Shown here one piece after another: positions 9,985 to 20,069 of a stretch of DNA of 64,000 bases. The stretch is from Roseicyclus sp. GTDB taxonomy: Bacteria > Pseudomonadota > Alphaproteobacteria > Rhodobacterales > Rhodobacteraceae. Under the pieces are notes generated by a model, which had not been told where the DNA came from, made no database searches, and saw only the letters and a list, made by a program, of their open reading frames with translations. The stretch spans positions 1 through 64,000 of the forward strand of contig JAGYLB010000108.1 of assembly GCA_018401055.1 (NCBI GenBank). The letters are read 5' to 3'. The translations under genes were made by a program, and so were the position numbers. How positions within the stretch are numbered: the first letter of the stretch is position 1; each line of letters opens with the position of its first letter.

Positions 9985-10040
9985 AGATAGGATATTGCGC
10001 CGCGGCATGCAAGCGCTGCACTGCGGCATGATGATGTGTC

Positions 10041-10098
10041 GTAGGGTGCGCCTTCAGGCGTACCATTGGCAGGTGGTGCGCCTGAAGGCACACCCTAC
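10041..10098. repeat. REP-like inverted pair (BIME-like), copies 1 and 2
   Basis: Copy 1 at 10041-10064 reads GTAG then GGTGCGCC-TTCA-GGCGTACC. Copy 2 at 10075-10098 is the same unit inverted. Linker ATTGGCAGGT. Each copy is a small hairpin, and the pair can also form a 24-base stem with two mismatches. Lies between patB end and mcl1 upstream region. Confidence 0.75.
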
Positions 10099-10107
10099 CC
10101 ATCCCGT

Positions 10108-11278
10108 TTACTGCAGGTCGCCAAACGCCTTTTGCATCCGCGCCACCGCATCCTCGATGGTGCTGCGAGGAGCGGCGATGTTGAAGCGCAGGAATGTGTC
10201 GCCCCCTGTGCCAAAGGTCGGCCCGTGATTGGCGGCGATCTTGGCGCCGTGTTCGACCCGCGTGGTGAATTCCTCGCGCGTCATGCCGGTGCCCGCGAAA
10301 TCGGCCCAAGCCAGATAGGTCGATTGCAGCGCCATGGAGCGCAGGCCGGGGATGGCATTGATGCCATCATCGAAAACCTTGGCGTTGCCCGCGAGATAGG
10401 CGCACAGCTCATCGACCCAGGCCGCGCCCGCCGGCGAATAGGCGGCCGTCACCATATGCAGGCCGAAGGAATTGGGCGACATGCCAAGCGCCATCATCCG
10501 CGCCCCGAAACGCGCGCGGAGCGCAGGGTCGGGGATGATGACATTGCCCACATGCGCGCCCGCGATGTTGAAGGTCTTGGTGCCCGCCGTCATCATGACC
10601 AGCCGGTCGGCGATGCCGTCGATAAGGGCCATGGGCGTATGGCGCTGGCCGGGCATAAGCAGGTCGGCGTGGATCTCGTCGGAGACAAGGATCAGGTCGT
10701 GGCGGCGGGCGAATTCGGCCACGCCCTCCAGTTCGGCCTTCGTCCAGACGCGCCCGCCGGGATTGTGGGGCGAGCACAGGACCAGCATCTTTTCATGGCC
10801 CGTCATCTGCGCATCCCAAGCGTCGAAATCGAGCACATATTGCCCATCGACGATGGGCATCTCGCATTGCACCAGATCGCGGTTCGAGGCGCGGATCACC
10901 TTGGCGAAGGCGTGATAGACGGGCGTGAATAGGACTATCCCGTCGCCTTCCTTGGTGAAGGCGTCAAGGCACATGGCCGTGCCGTTGACCAGCCCATGGG
11001 TGGTGAAGATCCAATCGGGATCGACCTGCCAGCCGTGGCGGTTATCAAGCCACCAGCGGATCGCCCCCTTGTAGGCGCTGTCATCGCCGAAATAGCCGTA
11101 GATCCCGTGATCGAGCATCGCTTGCAGCGCGTCCTGCACGCAGGACGGCGGGCGGAACTCCATGTCGGCCACCCACATCGACAACCCCTCGTCGGGGGAG
11201 ACGCCGTAAAGCGTCTGCATCATGTCCCATTTCACGCAAATGGCTGCCGCGGCGGTCGATGATCTCGTCGAAGGACAT
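10108..11278 (-). CDS. MalY/PatB-family PLP-dependent C-S lyase/aminotransferase, one frame break
   Basis: Fold-type I PLP enzyme. Members cleave cystathionine or cysteine conjugates (beta C-S lyase) and some act as aminotransferases. Motifs: WVADMEFRPP near the N-terminus, CSPHNPGGRVW, SDEIHADL with the PLP-binding Asp, and TKTFNIAG with the Schiff-base Lys. I start at ATG 11278 (MSFDEIIDRRGSH); near 11240 an extra T in CATTTGCG shifts the frame, and removing it joins RGSH to CVKWDMMQTLYG. Length about 389 residues, normal for the family. Substrate cannot be told from the sequence. Confidence 0.85.
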
Positions 11279-11389
11279 GGGGGGCTCCGTCACTGTCTGC
11301 ACCGCGCCACGCTACCGGGGAATGCGGCAAGCGCAACCCTTGGACCGCGCTTATTGCGGTGGGGCTGCGCTTGTCCTAAATGGACGCCC

Positions 11390-11914
11390 ATGAAACGCCC
11401 GATCCTGATCCATCCCGACCCAAGATTGAAAAAAATCGCCCCGCTGGTCCCCGACCTGTCGGACGATCTGCTTAGGCTGGCCGATGACATGCTGGAAACC
11501 ATGTATGCGGCACCGGGCATTGGCCTTGCCGCGCCGCAGGTGGGCGTGGACACGCGGCTGATCGTGATGGATTGCGTCAAGGGCGAAGGGGCCACGCCGC
11601 GCCCGCTGGCGATGTTCAACCCTGAGATCGTGGCGGTGTCCGACACGCGCAACGTCTATGAGGAAGGTTGCCTGTCGATCCCGGACCAATATGCCGATGT
11701 CGAACGCCCCGCCGAGGTGACGGTGCGCTGGATCGACCGCAATGGTGCCGAGCAGCAGGAAGATTTCGGCGGCTTGTGGGCCACTTGCGTCCAGCACGAG
11801 ATCGACCATCTGAACGGCGTCCTGTTCATCGACTACCTGACCGCGCTCAAGCGGCAGCTGATCACCCGCAAGATGGTCAAGCTCAAGAAGGACCGCGCGC
11901 GGGAAAAGGCGTGA
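11390..11914 (+). CDS. def: Peptide deformylase
   Basis: Removes the N-formyl group from nascent peptides at the ribosome. All three active-site motifs are intact: GIGLAAPQVG, EGCLS with the metal-binding Cys, and QHEIDH with the two metal His and the catalytic Glu. 174 residues, standard length. First of a set with the deformylase-like gene and fmt, which together handle addition and removal of the formyl group. Confidence 0.95.
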   Translation: MKRPILIHPDPRLKKIAPLVPDLSDDLLRLADDMLETMYAAPGIGLAAPQVGVDTRLIVMDCVKGEGATPRPLAMFNPEIVAVSDTRNVYEEGCLSIPDQYADVERPAEVTVRWIDRNGAEQQEDFGGLWATCVQHEIDHLNGVLFIDYLTALKRQLITRKMVKLKKDRAREKA

Positions 11915-12413
11915 GCGGTCAGCGTCGCCCCTTCGTGATGTGGCCCGACAAGCGGCTCAGGACAGCGGCGGCGGATGTGGGGCCATCACGGATGAGATCC
12001 GCGCCATCTGGGACGACATGATCGAGACGATGGATGCGATGCCGGGCGTGGGCCTTGCCGCGCCGCAGATCGGCGTGATGCTGCGGCTGGCCGTGGTCGA
12101 TGCCAGCGACGCGCGGGGGCAGGCCATCCGCATGGCCAACCCCGAGGTCATCGCAGCCTCGCAGGCTATGCGCGATCACGAGGAAGCCAGCCCGAACCTG
12201 CCCGGCGTCTGGGCCAGGGTGACACGACCCGCGGTCGTGACCGTGGCCTTTACCGACCCTCACGGGATGCGCGTGCGGCAGGAATTCACCGGGCTTTGGG
12301 CGACAAGCGTGCAGCACCAGATCGACCATCTGGCGGGGCGGATGTATTTCGACCGCCTGTCCAAGATGAAGCGCGACATGCTTTTGAAGCGCGCGCTCAA
12401 AGGGGCGCGCTGA
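11911..12413 (+). CDS. Deformylase-like protein lacking catalytic residues, one frame break
   Basis: About 165 residues with the deformylase fold signature [10 protein letters not shown], but the second motif reads EASPNLP instead of EGCLS, losing the metal-binding Cys, and the third reads QHQIDH, replacing the catalytic Glu by Gln. These are clear in DNA (CACCAGATCGACCAT). Such a protein should not deformylate. Start is a GTG at 11911 overlapping the def stop ([16 protein letters not shown]); the frame breaks near 11980, before [12 protein letters not shown]. Its stop overlaps the fmt start. It may bind ribosomes or modulate its active neighbour; this is inference. Confidence 0.8.
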
Positions 12414-13325
12414 TGCGGATCGTGTTCATGGGAACGCCCGAGTTTTCGGTGCCGGTGCTGGAGGCTGTCGCCGATGCGGGGCACCAGATCGTTTGCGTCT
12501 ACACCCAGCCGCCCCGCCCCGCCGGACGGGGGCAGGCCGAGCGGCCCAGCCCGGTTCAGGCCCGCGCCGAGGCGATGGGCGTGCCGGTGCGGCACCCCAA
12601 GACCTTGCGGACACCCGAGGCGCAGGCCGACTTTGCGGGGCTCAAGGCCGATGTGGCGGTCGTCGTGGCCTATGGTCTGATCTTGCCGCAAGCGGTGCTG
12701 GACGCGCCCGCGCGCGGGTGCCTGAACATCCATGCAAGCCTTTTGCCGCGCTGGCGGGGCTGCGCCGACCCAGCGGGCGATTATGGCGGGAGATGACGAG
12801 ACAGGCGTGTGCATCATGCAGATGGAGGCGGGTCTGGACACCGGGCCTGTCCTGCTGCGCCATGCCATTCCCATCGGGGCGGAGGAAACGGCTGGCGAAT
12901 TGCACGACCGTTTGTCGGTGCTGGGGGCCGAGGCGATCGTGGAGGCGCTGACCCGGCTGGACGATCTGGTGCCCGTGCCGCAGCCCGCCAAGGGCGTGAC
13001 CTATGCCGAAAAGATCGACAAGGCCGAGGCGCGTCTGGACTGGGGGCTGGACGCACCCCACATAGACCGCAAGATTCGGGGGCTGTCGCCCTTTCCGGGG
13101 GCTTGGACCATGATCGGGGGCAAGCGGGTGAAGCTGTTGCGCAGCCGTGTTGTGCCGGAAACGGGTGCGGCGGGCGAGGTTCTGGTGGGGCTGACCGTCG
13201 CCTGCGGGTCAGGCGCGGTGGAGATCTTGCAGGTGCAGCCCGAGGGCAAGCCCCGGATGAGCGCCGAGGCGTTTTTGAGGGGCGCGCGCGTCGCGCCCGG
13301 TATGATGGTTGGAGGTGAGCCATGA
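12413..13325 (+). CDS. fmt: Methionyl-tRNA formyltransferase, one frame break
   Basis: Formylates initiator Met-tRNA with 10-formyltetrahydrofolate. N-terminal domain starts [18 protein letters not shown] and carries the catalytic block [12 protein letters not shown]; the C-terminal OB-like domain has [18 protein letters not shown] and ends near RGARVAPG. The frame breaks near 12763, immediately after RWRG: one more base gives [16 protein letters not shown]. About 303 residues, normal. The ATG shares bases with the stop of the preceding gene (TGATG), indicating coupled translation. Confidence 0.93.
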
Positions 13326-13591
13326 TCTTGTTCTCGTTTTTCGGCTCGCTCATGCTGGCCGGTATCGTGGCCTATTTCTTCGAGAAATGGGGCTGGACCC
13401 ATAACGGGATCATCCCGTCGGTCTTCATCGCCTTCGGGGCGGTGCTGATCCTCTATTTCCTGCGCGCGCTCTTCGGCATCAGCCTGGGCTCGCCGGGTGT
13501 CACGGCCATTGTCGGATCTGCGGCGGCGCTGATCTTGATCCCCACGGAATACGCCAACCGGCGCAGGCAGGACCGCAACAGGCGGCGCTGA
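13322..13591 (+). CDS. Small two- to three-span membrane protein
   Basis: 89 residues, mostly hydrophobic: segments at about 3-20, 32-48 and 57-73, ending in an Arg-rich tail ([10 protein letters not shown]) that should face the cytoplasm. The ATG overlaps the fmt stop by 4 bases, so it is coupled to fmt. No known domain recognised. Confidence 0.65.
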   Translation: MILFSFFGSLMLAGIVAYFFEKWGWTHNGIIPSVFIAFGAVLILYFLRALFGISLGSPGVTAIVGSAAALILIPTEYANRRRQDRNRRR

Positions 13592-13660
13592 CCCGCCGCG
13601 GCAGCGCAGGCTTTCGGGCGGCGGAATGCGTATTGGTGGAAAGATGAAACGGGGGCTGCG

Positions 13661-14284
13661 TCAGGTCCGGGGCGGGCGCGGCTTGTAGACCGGCATTTGC
13701 CATCCATAGAGCAGTGATCCGGCGCGCAACGTGAAACACACGACGATGCAGGCCAGCAGCGACACGAGGTCCGAGGGCCAGAGCGCACCTGCGAGCAGGT
13801 AAGCGCCCGCCCCCGCAAAGGCGGCGGTGACATAGAGCTTGCCGGTCCGGATCAATAGCGGCACCTCATTGGCGACGATGTCGCGCAACAGGCCACCGAA
13901 ACAGCCCGTGGCGATCCCCATGATCAAGATGATCGGCACGGTCTGCCCGGTTTCGCTGGCCGCACGCACGCCTGCCGCAACCGCGATGGGCAAGGCCAGA
14001 GCGTCGAGCCAGGTGATCACCGCCTGTCGGCTTTCCAGCAGATGCGCGGTGAAGAAGACCACCACTGCGGCGACGCAGGCGATGGCCAGCGGGGTGGGGT
14101 CGGCGATCCAGAACACCGGATTGCGGTCCAGCAGCAGGTCGCGCACCGTGCCGCCGCCCAGCGCCGTCAGGCTGGCCAGAAAGGCGAACCCCACGATGTC
14201 GAGCATCGCGCGCGAGGCGGCCAGCGCACCGGACAGAGCGAAGACCAGCACGGCAGTATAATCAAGCGCGGTGAGCACGGTCAT
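13661..14284 (-). CDS. TRIC/UPF0126-family membrane protein
   Basis: 207 residues with about seven hydrophobic segments in two similar halves. Each half has the family Gly-rich signature: [16 protein letters not shown] near 37-52 and [16 protein letters not shown] near 125-140. Bacterial members form trimeric monovalent-cation channels related to animal TRIC channels. The stop is beyond rnhA's start on the same strand: its ATG lies just after the rnhA stop (overlap 14281-14284). Confidence 0.85.
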   Translation of the reverse strand: MTVLTALDYTAVLVFALSGALAASRAMLDIVGFAFLASLTALGGGTVRDLLLDRNPVFWIADPTPLAIACVAAVVVFFTAHLLESRQAVITWLDALALPIAVAAGVRAASETGQTVPIILIMGIATGCFGGLLRDIVANEVPLLIRTGKLYVTAAFAGAGAYLLAGALWPSDLVSLLACIVVCFTLRAGSLLYGWQMPVYKPRPPRT

Positions 14285-14730
14285 TTGAACGGCTTCATGC
14301 CGGCTCGGGCCAGTTCATCGGCACGCTCGTTTTCGGGGTGGCCGGCGTGGCCCTTGACCCATTCCCAGGTGACTTTGTGGCGCGCCTGCGCTTCGTCAAG
14401 GCGGCGCCACAGATCCTCGTTCTTGACGGGTTTGCGGGTGGAGGTCTTCCAGCCGTTGCGTTTCCAGCCGTGGATCCAGCCGGTGACGCCGTTTTTCACA
14501 TAGGTGCTGTCGGTGATGATGGTGATGGCCGAGGGCCGCTCCAACGCCTCCAAAGCGGCGATGGCAGCCATCAGTTCCATGCGGTTGTTGGTGGTGTCGC
14601 GCTCTCCCCCGTTCAACTCCCGCTGTTTCAGAACGGTTGCACCATCCTTGGCCTGCAGAATCGTGCCCCAGCCGCCGGGGCCGGGATTGCCGGAACACGC
14701 ACCATCCGTATAGGCGAAGAGATCAGGCAT
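14281..14730 (-). CDS. rnhA: Ribonuclease HI
   Basis: Degrades the RNA strand of RNA-DNA hybrids. The four acidic catalytic residues are visible at D9 ([11 protein letters not shown]), E52 (NNRMELM), D74 (ITDSTYV) and D138 (ERADELA), plus the His of GHAGHPEN. 149 residues, normal for a single-domain RNase HI. Intact frame. Confidence 0.95.
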   Translation of the reverse strand: MPDLFAYTDGACSGNPGPGGWGTILQAKDGATVLKQRELNGGERDTTNNRMELMAAIAALEALERPSAITIITDSTYVKNGVTGWIHGWKRNGWKTSTRKPVKNEDLWRRLDEAQARHKVTWEWVKGHAGHPENERADELARAGMKPFK

Positions 14731-14739
14731 GCGCGGCCC

Positions 14740-15190
14740 TCATGCCAGCACGCCCACGGCAAGGCAGATCACCACGACGCTGGTCAAGATCAGGCGCAGG
14801 CGCATCCACCAGCCGGGGGCCAGCCCTTGCCGGGTGGCCGAGGCATCGACGGCCAGAAGCGCCGCAAAGCCTGCGATGAGCATGACGAGGCTCGGGCGCG
14901 GCTCGGCAAAGGCGGTCAGGAAGACGAAGATCGCGGGCAGGGACCGAGAGCGCGTAGAACAGCGTCGCCTGCCGCCCCTCTGCCCGGGCGGCGAAGCCTC
15001 AGATGACGCCCGCCATGAAGCACAGGATGACGATGCCGTAGATCTGCAGCAGCGCCACCCCGGTGTGGTTCGGGCTCCACGCAAAGCCCAGACCGGCGGT
15101 GGCAGGCACCAGCACCGACAGCGCCCCGTAGAGGAAGGGCAAGAGGCCCGCGAGGCCGAGGATCAGGGCAGAGGTGGGGATGCGCGTCAT
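14740..15190 (-). CDS. DUF3429 membrane protein, with internal stop and frame break
   Basis: Small protein of about 150 residues with four to five hydrophobic segments. The N-terminal part (MTRIPTSALILGLAGLLPF, then LLQIYGIVILCFMAGVI) ends at a TGA at about 14999 where the family has Trp (expected GVIWGF); a G-to-A change would explain it. Downstream, GFAARAEGRQATLFYAL continues in the same frame to about 14943, where one base shifts it to PAIFVFLTAFAEPRP and the normal end. Either two sequence errors or a decayed gene; the preserved coding pattern on both sides favours errors. Confidence 0.65.
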
Positions 15191-15229
15191 GGGCGTTATC
15201 TGCCCTGAGCCGCGGATCGGGGCAAGGGT

Positions 15230-15844
15230 TCAGGCGCGTTCCAACGCCAGCCGTCCGGCAAGGGCGGCGAAGATCACCGCGAAGGACCGGTTGAGCCAGG
15301 CCATGACGCGGGCCGAGCCGAGAATCCAGTCGCGCGCGGCGGCGGCGAAGGCCCCATAGACGAGGAAGACCGCCAGCGTCATCGCCATGAAGACGCCTCC
15401 CAAAAGCAGTGTTTCCTGCGTCACCGTGGCTGGGTCACCCGACAGGAAGGGCGTCATCAGCGACAGGAAGAAGATCGACAGCTTGGGGTTCAGGATATTG
15501 ATCAGCGCACCACGTCGGGCGACGGCGAGGCCCGGCTCCACCACCGTCCGCGGCTCGACGCGCAGCGCGCCGCCCGAGCGCAGTGCGGACCAGGCGAGAT
15601 AGAGCAGGTAGGCAACGCCTGCGAATTTCACGATGTTGAAGAGTACGGCGGAGGTATGGAGCACCGCGGCCAGCCCGAGCGTGGCGGCCAGCAGATGCGG
15701 CACGATGCCCAGCGTGCAGCCCAGCGCCGCCCAGGCCGACGCGGTGCGCCCGCGCCCCAGCCCCACGGCCAGCGTGTAGATGACGCCAGTGCCCGGTGCG
15801 AGGACGACGACGAAGGCGGTAAGCAGGAACTGGGTGGAGAGCAT
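15230..15844 (-). CDS. LysE/RhtB-family amino-acid exporter
   Basis: 204 residues with about six membrane segments. The N-terminal motif TAFVVVLAPGTGVIYTLAVG corresponds to the PGP-type signature of the LysE/RhtB superfamily, and NILNPKLSIFFLSLMTPF is the second family hallmark. Predicted to export amino acids or related metabolites across the inner membrane; substrate unknown. Confidence 0.85.
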   Translation of the reverse strand: MLSTQFLLTAFVVVLAPGTGVIYTLAVGLGRGRTASAWAALGCTLGIVPHLLAATLGLAAVLHTSAVLFNIVKFAGVAYLLYLAWSALRSGGALRVEPRTVVEPGLAVARRGALINILNPKLSIFFLSLMTPFLSGDPATVTQETLLLGGVFMAMTLAVFLVYGAFAAAARDWILGSARVMAWLNRSFAVIFAALAGRLALERA

Positions 15845-15943
15845 GGGCGTGACCTCGAGCTAGGGCGAGGCGGGGCCCCGGACGGCTATGTTGGGCGAAG
15901 CATGCGACAGCAGGGACGACGGAGCAAGACGGATCGCCCGCCA

Positions 15944-16402
15944 CTACCCCGTCAGGTCACGCACCAGCGCCGCGATGCGGGCGGCCCGCGTCTCGGCCCG
16001 TTTGGCGGTCTCGATCCGGTGCAAAAGGCCCCGGCGGTTGCCGGGCTTCAGCACCTCCCATGCCTCCAGCGCGCCGCCCGAGCGCAGGGCGTTGGCAACA
16101 TCGCGCGGCACCTCCACCCCGTCATCGGGGGCGGGGCGCAGACGGGCCTCGAACACCGTGCCGGGGCGGAGGCCGGTGCGGTCCATCAACGATTTGCCCG
16201 ACCACAGGAAGGGACCGTCAATCAGGTCGGCCGGGCCGCGCGTGATGGCAAGGTTGACGGGGTGTTCGGCAAACTCGCCCTCGACCCGGCGGGTCGGGCC
16301 GAGGGCGGCCACCGCCTCGGGCGGAAGGCGGACGATGGTGTAGGTGGTGCCGCCCCAGTCGAGCGGTTCGATCACGGCGTCGAAGGTGATGTAGTCGGAC
16401 AT
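15944..16402 (-). CDS. DUF1905/YdeI-like protein
   Basis: 152 residues. First half has the DUF1905 beta barrel (ITFDAVIEPLDWGGTTYTIVRLP; EGEFAEHPVNLAITRG), second half the YdeI/bacteriocin-protection type helical part ending ETRAARIAALVRDL. No signal peptide. Function unknown. A REP-like palindrome lies 66 bases upstream of its start. Confidence 0.7.
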   Translation of the reverse strand: MSDYITFDAVIEPLDWGGTTYTIVRLPPEAVAALGPTRRVEGEFAEHPVNLAITRGPADLIDGPFLWSGKSLMDRTGLRPGTVFEARLRPAPDDGVEVPRDVANALRSGGALEAWEVLKPGNRRGLLHRIETAKRAETRAARIAALVRDLTG

Positions 16403-16468
16403 GGTCGCGCATCCCTTTGGGCGGGGAGATAGGGAAGGCTGGAACGTTTGCCATGAGGGGATGCGACC

Positions 16469-16492
16469 GGTGCGCCTGAAGGCGCACCCTAC
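16469..16492 (-). repeat. REP-like palindrome, single perfect copy 3
   Basis: On the minus strand GTAG is followed by the perfect palindrome GGTGCGCCTTCAGGCGCACC (8-base stem, TTCA loop). It sits between the ispH stop and the next gene downstream on the minus strand. Confidence 0.75.
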
Positions 16493-16505
16493 CGCTAATG
16501 GGTTG

Positions 16506-17456
16506 TCACGCCGGTTCGCGCAGCACCCTTGGCACCTTGAACTCCACGTTTTCCTCGGCGGTCACAACGGGCTGCACCGTAACCTCGAAGCGCTCGCGGA
16601 AGGCGTCGATGACCTCATTGACAAGCACCTCTGGGGCAGAAGCCCCGGCGGTGATGCCCAGGCTGCGGATGCCTTCGAGCGCGCGCCAGTCGATGTCGGT
16701 GGCGCGTTGCACAAGCTGGGCGTAGCGGCAGTCGGCGCGGGCGCCGACCTCGACCAGCCGCTTGGAATTGGAGGAATTCGGCGCGCCCACGACCAGCATG
16801 GCGTCGGCCATGGGGGCCATGACCTTGACCGCTTCCTGACGATTGGTGGTGGCGTAGCAGATGTCTTCCTTGTGCGGGCCGACGATGGCGGGGAACCGGG
16901 CCTGAAGGGCGGCGACGATCTCGGCGGTGTCGTCGACCGAGAGGGTGGTTTGAGTCACGAAGGCCAGCCGAGCGGGGTCGCGGACTTGCACATGTCCCAC
17001 ATCCTCGACGGTTTCGACCAGCAGCACCTCGCCCTCGGGCAGCTGGCCCATGGTGCCGATCGTCTCGGGGTGGCCCTCATGGCCGATCATGATCATCTGC
17101 AACCCGTTCTCAGAGTGGCGGGCGGCCTCGATATGCACCTTGCTGACCAGCGGGCAGGTCGCATCGACGAACAGCATCTGCCGCCGCGCGGCCTCGAGCG
17201 GAACAGATTTCGGCACGCCATGGGCTGAGAAGATGACGGGGCGATCGAGCGGGCAGTCGTCCAGTTCCTCGACGAAGACCGCACCCTTGGCGCGCAGGTC
17301 ATCCACCACGAACTTGTTGTGCACGATCTCGTGGCGGACATAGACCGGCGCGCCCCATTTCTCGAGCGCCATCTCGACGATCTTGATCGCCCGGTCGACG
17401 CCCGCGCAGAACCCGCGCGGGGCGGCGAGATGGATGGTGAGGGGGGGCTTGGTCAT
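16506..17456 (-). CDS. ispH: 4-hydroxy-3-methylbut-2-enyl diphosphate reductase
   Basis: Last enzyme of the non-mevalonate pathway, making isopentenyl and dimethylallyl diphosphate. The three iron-sulfur Cys are in GFCAGVDRA (Cys17), [11 protein letters not shown] and [11 protein letters not shown]; the [20 protein letters not shown] and APNSSNS substrate motifs are all present. 316 residues. The frame is open far upstream, but [15 protein letters not shown] is the family N-terminus, so I start at 17456. Confidence 0.95.
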   Translation of the reverse strand: MTKPPLTIHLAAPRGFCAGVDRAIKIVEMALEKWGAPVYVRHEIVHNKFVVDDLRAKGAVFVEELDDCPLDRPVIFSAHGVPKSVPLEAARRQMLFVDATCPLVSKVHIEAARHSENGLQMIMIGHEGHPETIGTMGQLPEGEVLLVETVEDVGHVQVRDPARLAFVTQTTLSVDDTAEIVAALQARFPAIVGPHKEDICYATTNRQEAVKVMAPMADAMLVVGAPNSSNSKRLVEVGARADCRYAQLVQRATDIDWRALEGIRSLGITAGASAPEVLVNEVIDAFRERFEVTVQPVVTAEENVEFKVPRVLREPA

Positions 17457-17597
17457 CGGGGCCTCGGGCGGCTTGGGTCTGTCAGGGCGGCTTTTTTTGA
17501 GAGGTAAGGCCAAAGCGCGCGCCCGTCCAGCCCGAGGGCTTGCCTTCCAGCAGGGGGAAGGGGTGAGATCAGGGGCGACAGGAGAGGAGTGGGACGC

Positions 17598-18074
17598 ATG
17601 AATAGAACGACGGCGGTCGTCGGCGCGTTCGGAGTGCTGGTGCTGGCCGGGGTGGCGCTGTCGCTTTGGCCCGCGGGCGCGACCGAGGCACCGGGGCAGA
17701 TCCTGCGCTGGCAGGATGCGATGGTGATAGACGAGGGGGCTGCGATCTATGCCGCGCACTGCGCTGCCTGCCATGGGGTCGATCTGGATGGGCAGCCCGA
17801 GTGGCAGGTACGCCTGCCGAACGGTCGCCTGCCCGCCCCGCCGCATGATCCGACCGGCCACACATGGCACCACCCGGATGCGCAACTGATCGACCTGACG
17901 ACGCGCGGCACGGCGGCGGTCGTGGGCGGCGGCTACGAGAGTGACATGCCGGGGTTCGGTGATATCCTGACCGAGAGGGAAATCATCGCCGTGCTCAGCT
18001 TCATCAAATCCACATGGCCGCCCGAGATCATTGCCATCCATGACGAGATCAACGCGCAGTCGGTGCTGCGATGA
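17598..18074 (+). CDS. Membrane-anchored or exported c-type cytochrome
   Basis: 158 residues. N-terminal hydrophobic segment ([19 protein letters not shown]) works as signal peptide or anchor. Single haem-binding CxxCH site in [14 protein letters not shown], and a distal Met in ESDMPGFG, so class I monohaem cytochrome c. Start ATG 17598 has GGAGAGGAG about 8 bases before; an in-frame GTG lies three codons upstream. It overlaps the methyltransferase gene by 4 bases (ATGA). Confidence 0.85.
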   Translation: MNRTTAVVGAFGVLVLAGVALSLWPAGATEAPGQILRWQDAMVIDEGAAIYAAHCAACHGVDLDGQPEWQVRLPNGRLPAPPHDPTGHTWHHPDAQLIDLTTRGTAAVVGGGYESDMPGFGDILTEREIIAVLSFIKSTWPPEIIAIHDEINAQSVLR

Positions 18075-18724
18075 CCGGCGCAGGGGAAACGGAGCACTGG
18101 GACGGCGTCTATGGCGCGCGAGAAGAGGGCGCGCTGACATGGTTCGAGGATGTGCCCGACCTGTCGCTGTCGCTGATCCGGAACCTCGCGAGGCCCATCG
18201 ACCCGGTCATCGACATCGGCGGCGGCGCCTCGCGGCTGGTCGATCATCTGCTCGCGGAGGGTTATCGGGACATCACCGTTCTCGACCTGTCAGAGGCGGC
18301 GCTGGCGGTCAGCCGTGCGCGACTGGGCGACCGGGCCGACAAGGTCGGATGGATCGTGGGGGACATCACGCAATGGCAACCCGACAGCGCGGCCTATGCC
18401 CTGTGGCACGACCGCGCCGCGTTCCATTTCCTGACGGAGCCCGACCAGCGCGCTGCCTATGTCGCGCGCATGGTGGCCGGACTGCGGCCAGGGGGCCATG
18501 CCATCATCATGAGTTTCGCCGAGGACGGGCCCGAGCGTTGTTCGAACCTGCCCGTGCAGCGCTACAGCCCTGACACCCTGTCGGTGGAGGTGGGGCGGCA
18601 CGCCCCCGGACTGTTCACACGGGTTCAGGAGGCGCGGCATGTCCACCGCACCCCCAGGGGCGCGGCGCAGGCGTTTCAGGTAACCGTCCTGCGCCGGGGG
18701 ACTCAGTCCGCGGCGGACTGGTGA
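18071..18724 (+). CDS. Class I SAM-dependent methyltransferase
   Basis: 217 residues. Motif [17 protein letters not shown] (about 46-61) and the acidic VLDLSEAAL of motif II define the Rossmann SAM site; [10 protein letters not shown] is motif IV. It resembles small-molecule methyltransferases of the thiopurine/thiol type (TPMT-like N-terminus [12 protein letters not shown]). Translationally coupled to the cytochrome c gene. Its last 22 bases overlap the end of the convergent NYN gene. Confidence 0.8.
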   Translation: MTGAGETEHWDGVYGAREEGALTWFEDVPDLSLSLIRNLARPIDPVIDIGGGASRLVDHLLAEGYRDITVLDLSEAALAVSRARLGDRADKVGWIVGDITQWQPDSAAYALWHDRAAFHFLTEPDQRAAYVARMVAGLRPGGHAIIMSFAEDGPERCSNLPVQRYSPDTLSVEVGRHAPGLFTRVQEARHVHRTPRGAAQAFQVTVLRRGTQSAADW

Positions 18725-19278
18725 TGGACCACCCGATCCTCGCGCGGTTCGCGGGGCGGGCGGCCGATGACCTCGCGCAATTCATCGAGTTCGATGAAGT
18801 TGTCGGCCTGACGGCGCAGGTCATCGGCGATCATCGGCGGCTGGCTGCGGATCGTTGACACGACCGACACCCGGCAACCCTTGCGCTGCAGCGCCTCGAC
18901 CAGCGGGCGAAAATCGCCGTCACCCGAGAACAGCACGATGTGGTCGACATGTTCGGCCGTCTCCATCGCGTCCACGGCCAGTTCAATGTCCATGTTGCCT
19001 TTGACCTTGCGGCGGCCCTGGCTGTCGGTGAATTCCTTGGCGGGTTTCGTCACCATGGTGAAACCGTTATAGTGAAGCCAGTCGACCAGCGGGCGGATCG
19101 GCGAGTAGTCGTCGTTCTCGAGCAGCGCTGTGTAGTAGAAGGCCCGCAGAAGCTTGCCGCGCTGCATGAACTCGCTGCGCAAGAGTTTGTAGTCGATGTC
19201 GAAGGCCAAGGCCTTGGCCGCAGCATAGAGGTTGGAGCCATCAATGAAGAGCGCCAACCGTTCGTCCCGATAAAACAT
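18703..19278 (-). CDS. NYN-domain (LabA/PIN-like) protein
   Basis: 191 residues. Conserved Asp residues of the NYN nuclease fold lie in LFIDGSNLYAAAK, GNMDIELAVDAM and LFSGDGDFRPLVEAL. Family members are thought to be RNases or RNA-binding proteins related to LabA. The ATG at 19278 has AAGGGA upstream, and the frame extends further without homology. Divergent from folK across about 107 bases. Confidence 0.85.
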   Translation of the reverse strand: MFYRDERLALFIDGSNLYAAAKALAFDIDYKLLRSEFMQRGKLLRAFYYTALLENDDYSPIRPLVDWLHYNGFTMVTKPAKEFTDSQGRRKVKGNMDIELAVDAMETAEHVDHIVLFSGDGDFRPLVEALQRKGCRVSVVSTIRSQPPMIADDLRRQADNFIELDELREVIGRPPREPREDRVVHHQSAAD

Positions 19279-19385
19279 TGGATAATGTCCCTTGATAAGC
19301 TGACGCCGGCGTAAAGAGTTGATAGGGAGTGAACCTAGTGTACGACCGACGCCAAGTCGCCCCCTTCTAAAGATATGCAAGAAAC

Positions 19386-20027
19386 GTGCAACCTACGTCT
19401 GAACCCGACAAAGCGTCACAGGCCCTCGTGGCTTTGGGAGCGAACCTGCCCGGGGCGCAGTCGACGCCTGGCCTAACCCTGACCAGAGCACTTGAACTCC
19501 TTGCAGCAAACGCCATTAGCCCGATCTCGGCAAGCCGCCTTTTTTCTACACCGGCCATGCCGGCGCGATCGGGTCCGGATTACCTGAACGCTGCGGCAAG
19601 TTTCCGCTGGTCCGGAACGCCCGAGGCCCTGCTGAGCTTGTTGCACGGGATCGAGGCCAAACTGGGCCGGACGCGGGATGGTCGCTGGACGGCGCGCATC
19701 ATCGATCTGGACTTGATTGCGCTGGACGATGACGTGCGCCCCGACCGGGCAGTGCAGACGCAATGGGCCACGATGCCGCCTGAACGCGCCTTGGTCGAGG
19801 TGCCCGACCGCCTGATTCTACCCCATCCACGCTTGACCGAGCGCAGTTTCGTGCTGGTGCCGCTGGCAGATGTCGCGCCGGACTGGCGGCACCCTGTCAA
19901 CGGGTTGAGCGTGGCGCAGATGCTGGCCGCCCGCCCCGCCCCGGAACGCGCAGGGATCGTTGCGGTCCCATGGCCCGACAGGGACGCGCCTTCGCCCTTG
20001 TCATTCGGGCGGCCCGGCGATACATGA
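19386..20027 (+). CDS. folK: 2-amino-4-hydroxy-6-hydroxymethyldihydropteridine diphosphokinase
   Basis: Folate biosynthesis; transfers pyrophosphate from ATP to the pterin. Motifs ALGANLPG, SRLFSTPAMP, NAAASFRW, KLGRTRDGRWTARIIDLDLIA with the two metal-binding Asp, and LPHPRLTERSFVLVPL. 213 residues, slightly longer than average because of a Pro-rich tail. Start GTG at 19386. Confidence 0.93.
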   Translation: MQPTSEPDKASQALVALGANLPGAQSTPGLTLTRALELLAANAISPISASRLFSTPAMPARSGPDYLNAAASFRWSGTPEALLSLLHGIEAKLGRTRDGRWTARIIDLDLIALDDDVRPDRAVQTQWATMPPERALVEVPDRLILPHPRLTERSFVLVPLADVAPDWRHPVNGLSVAQMLAARPAPERAGIVAVPWPDRDAPSPLSFGRPGDT

Positions 20028-20069
20028 GGCCTTTAATCCGCTCCCGAAAAGACTCTGGAGGTCCTTCGC

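Noticed and set aside
8366..10228. 620-codon open frame on the plus strand
   Set aside because: Covers accA start, the unknown gene and mcl1 in antisense; no family motif.
17461..17500. T7 run after GC-rich stretch as terminator
   Set aside because: No stem precedes the T tract on the plus strand and the place is upstream of ispH, so a terminator is not supported.
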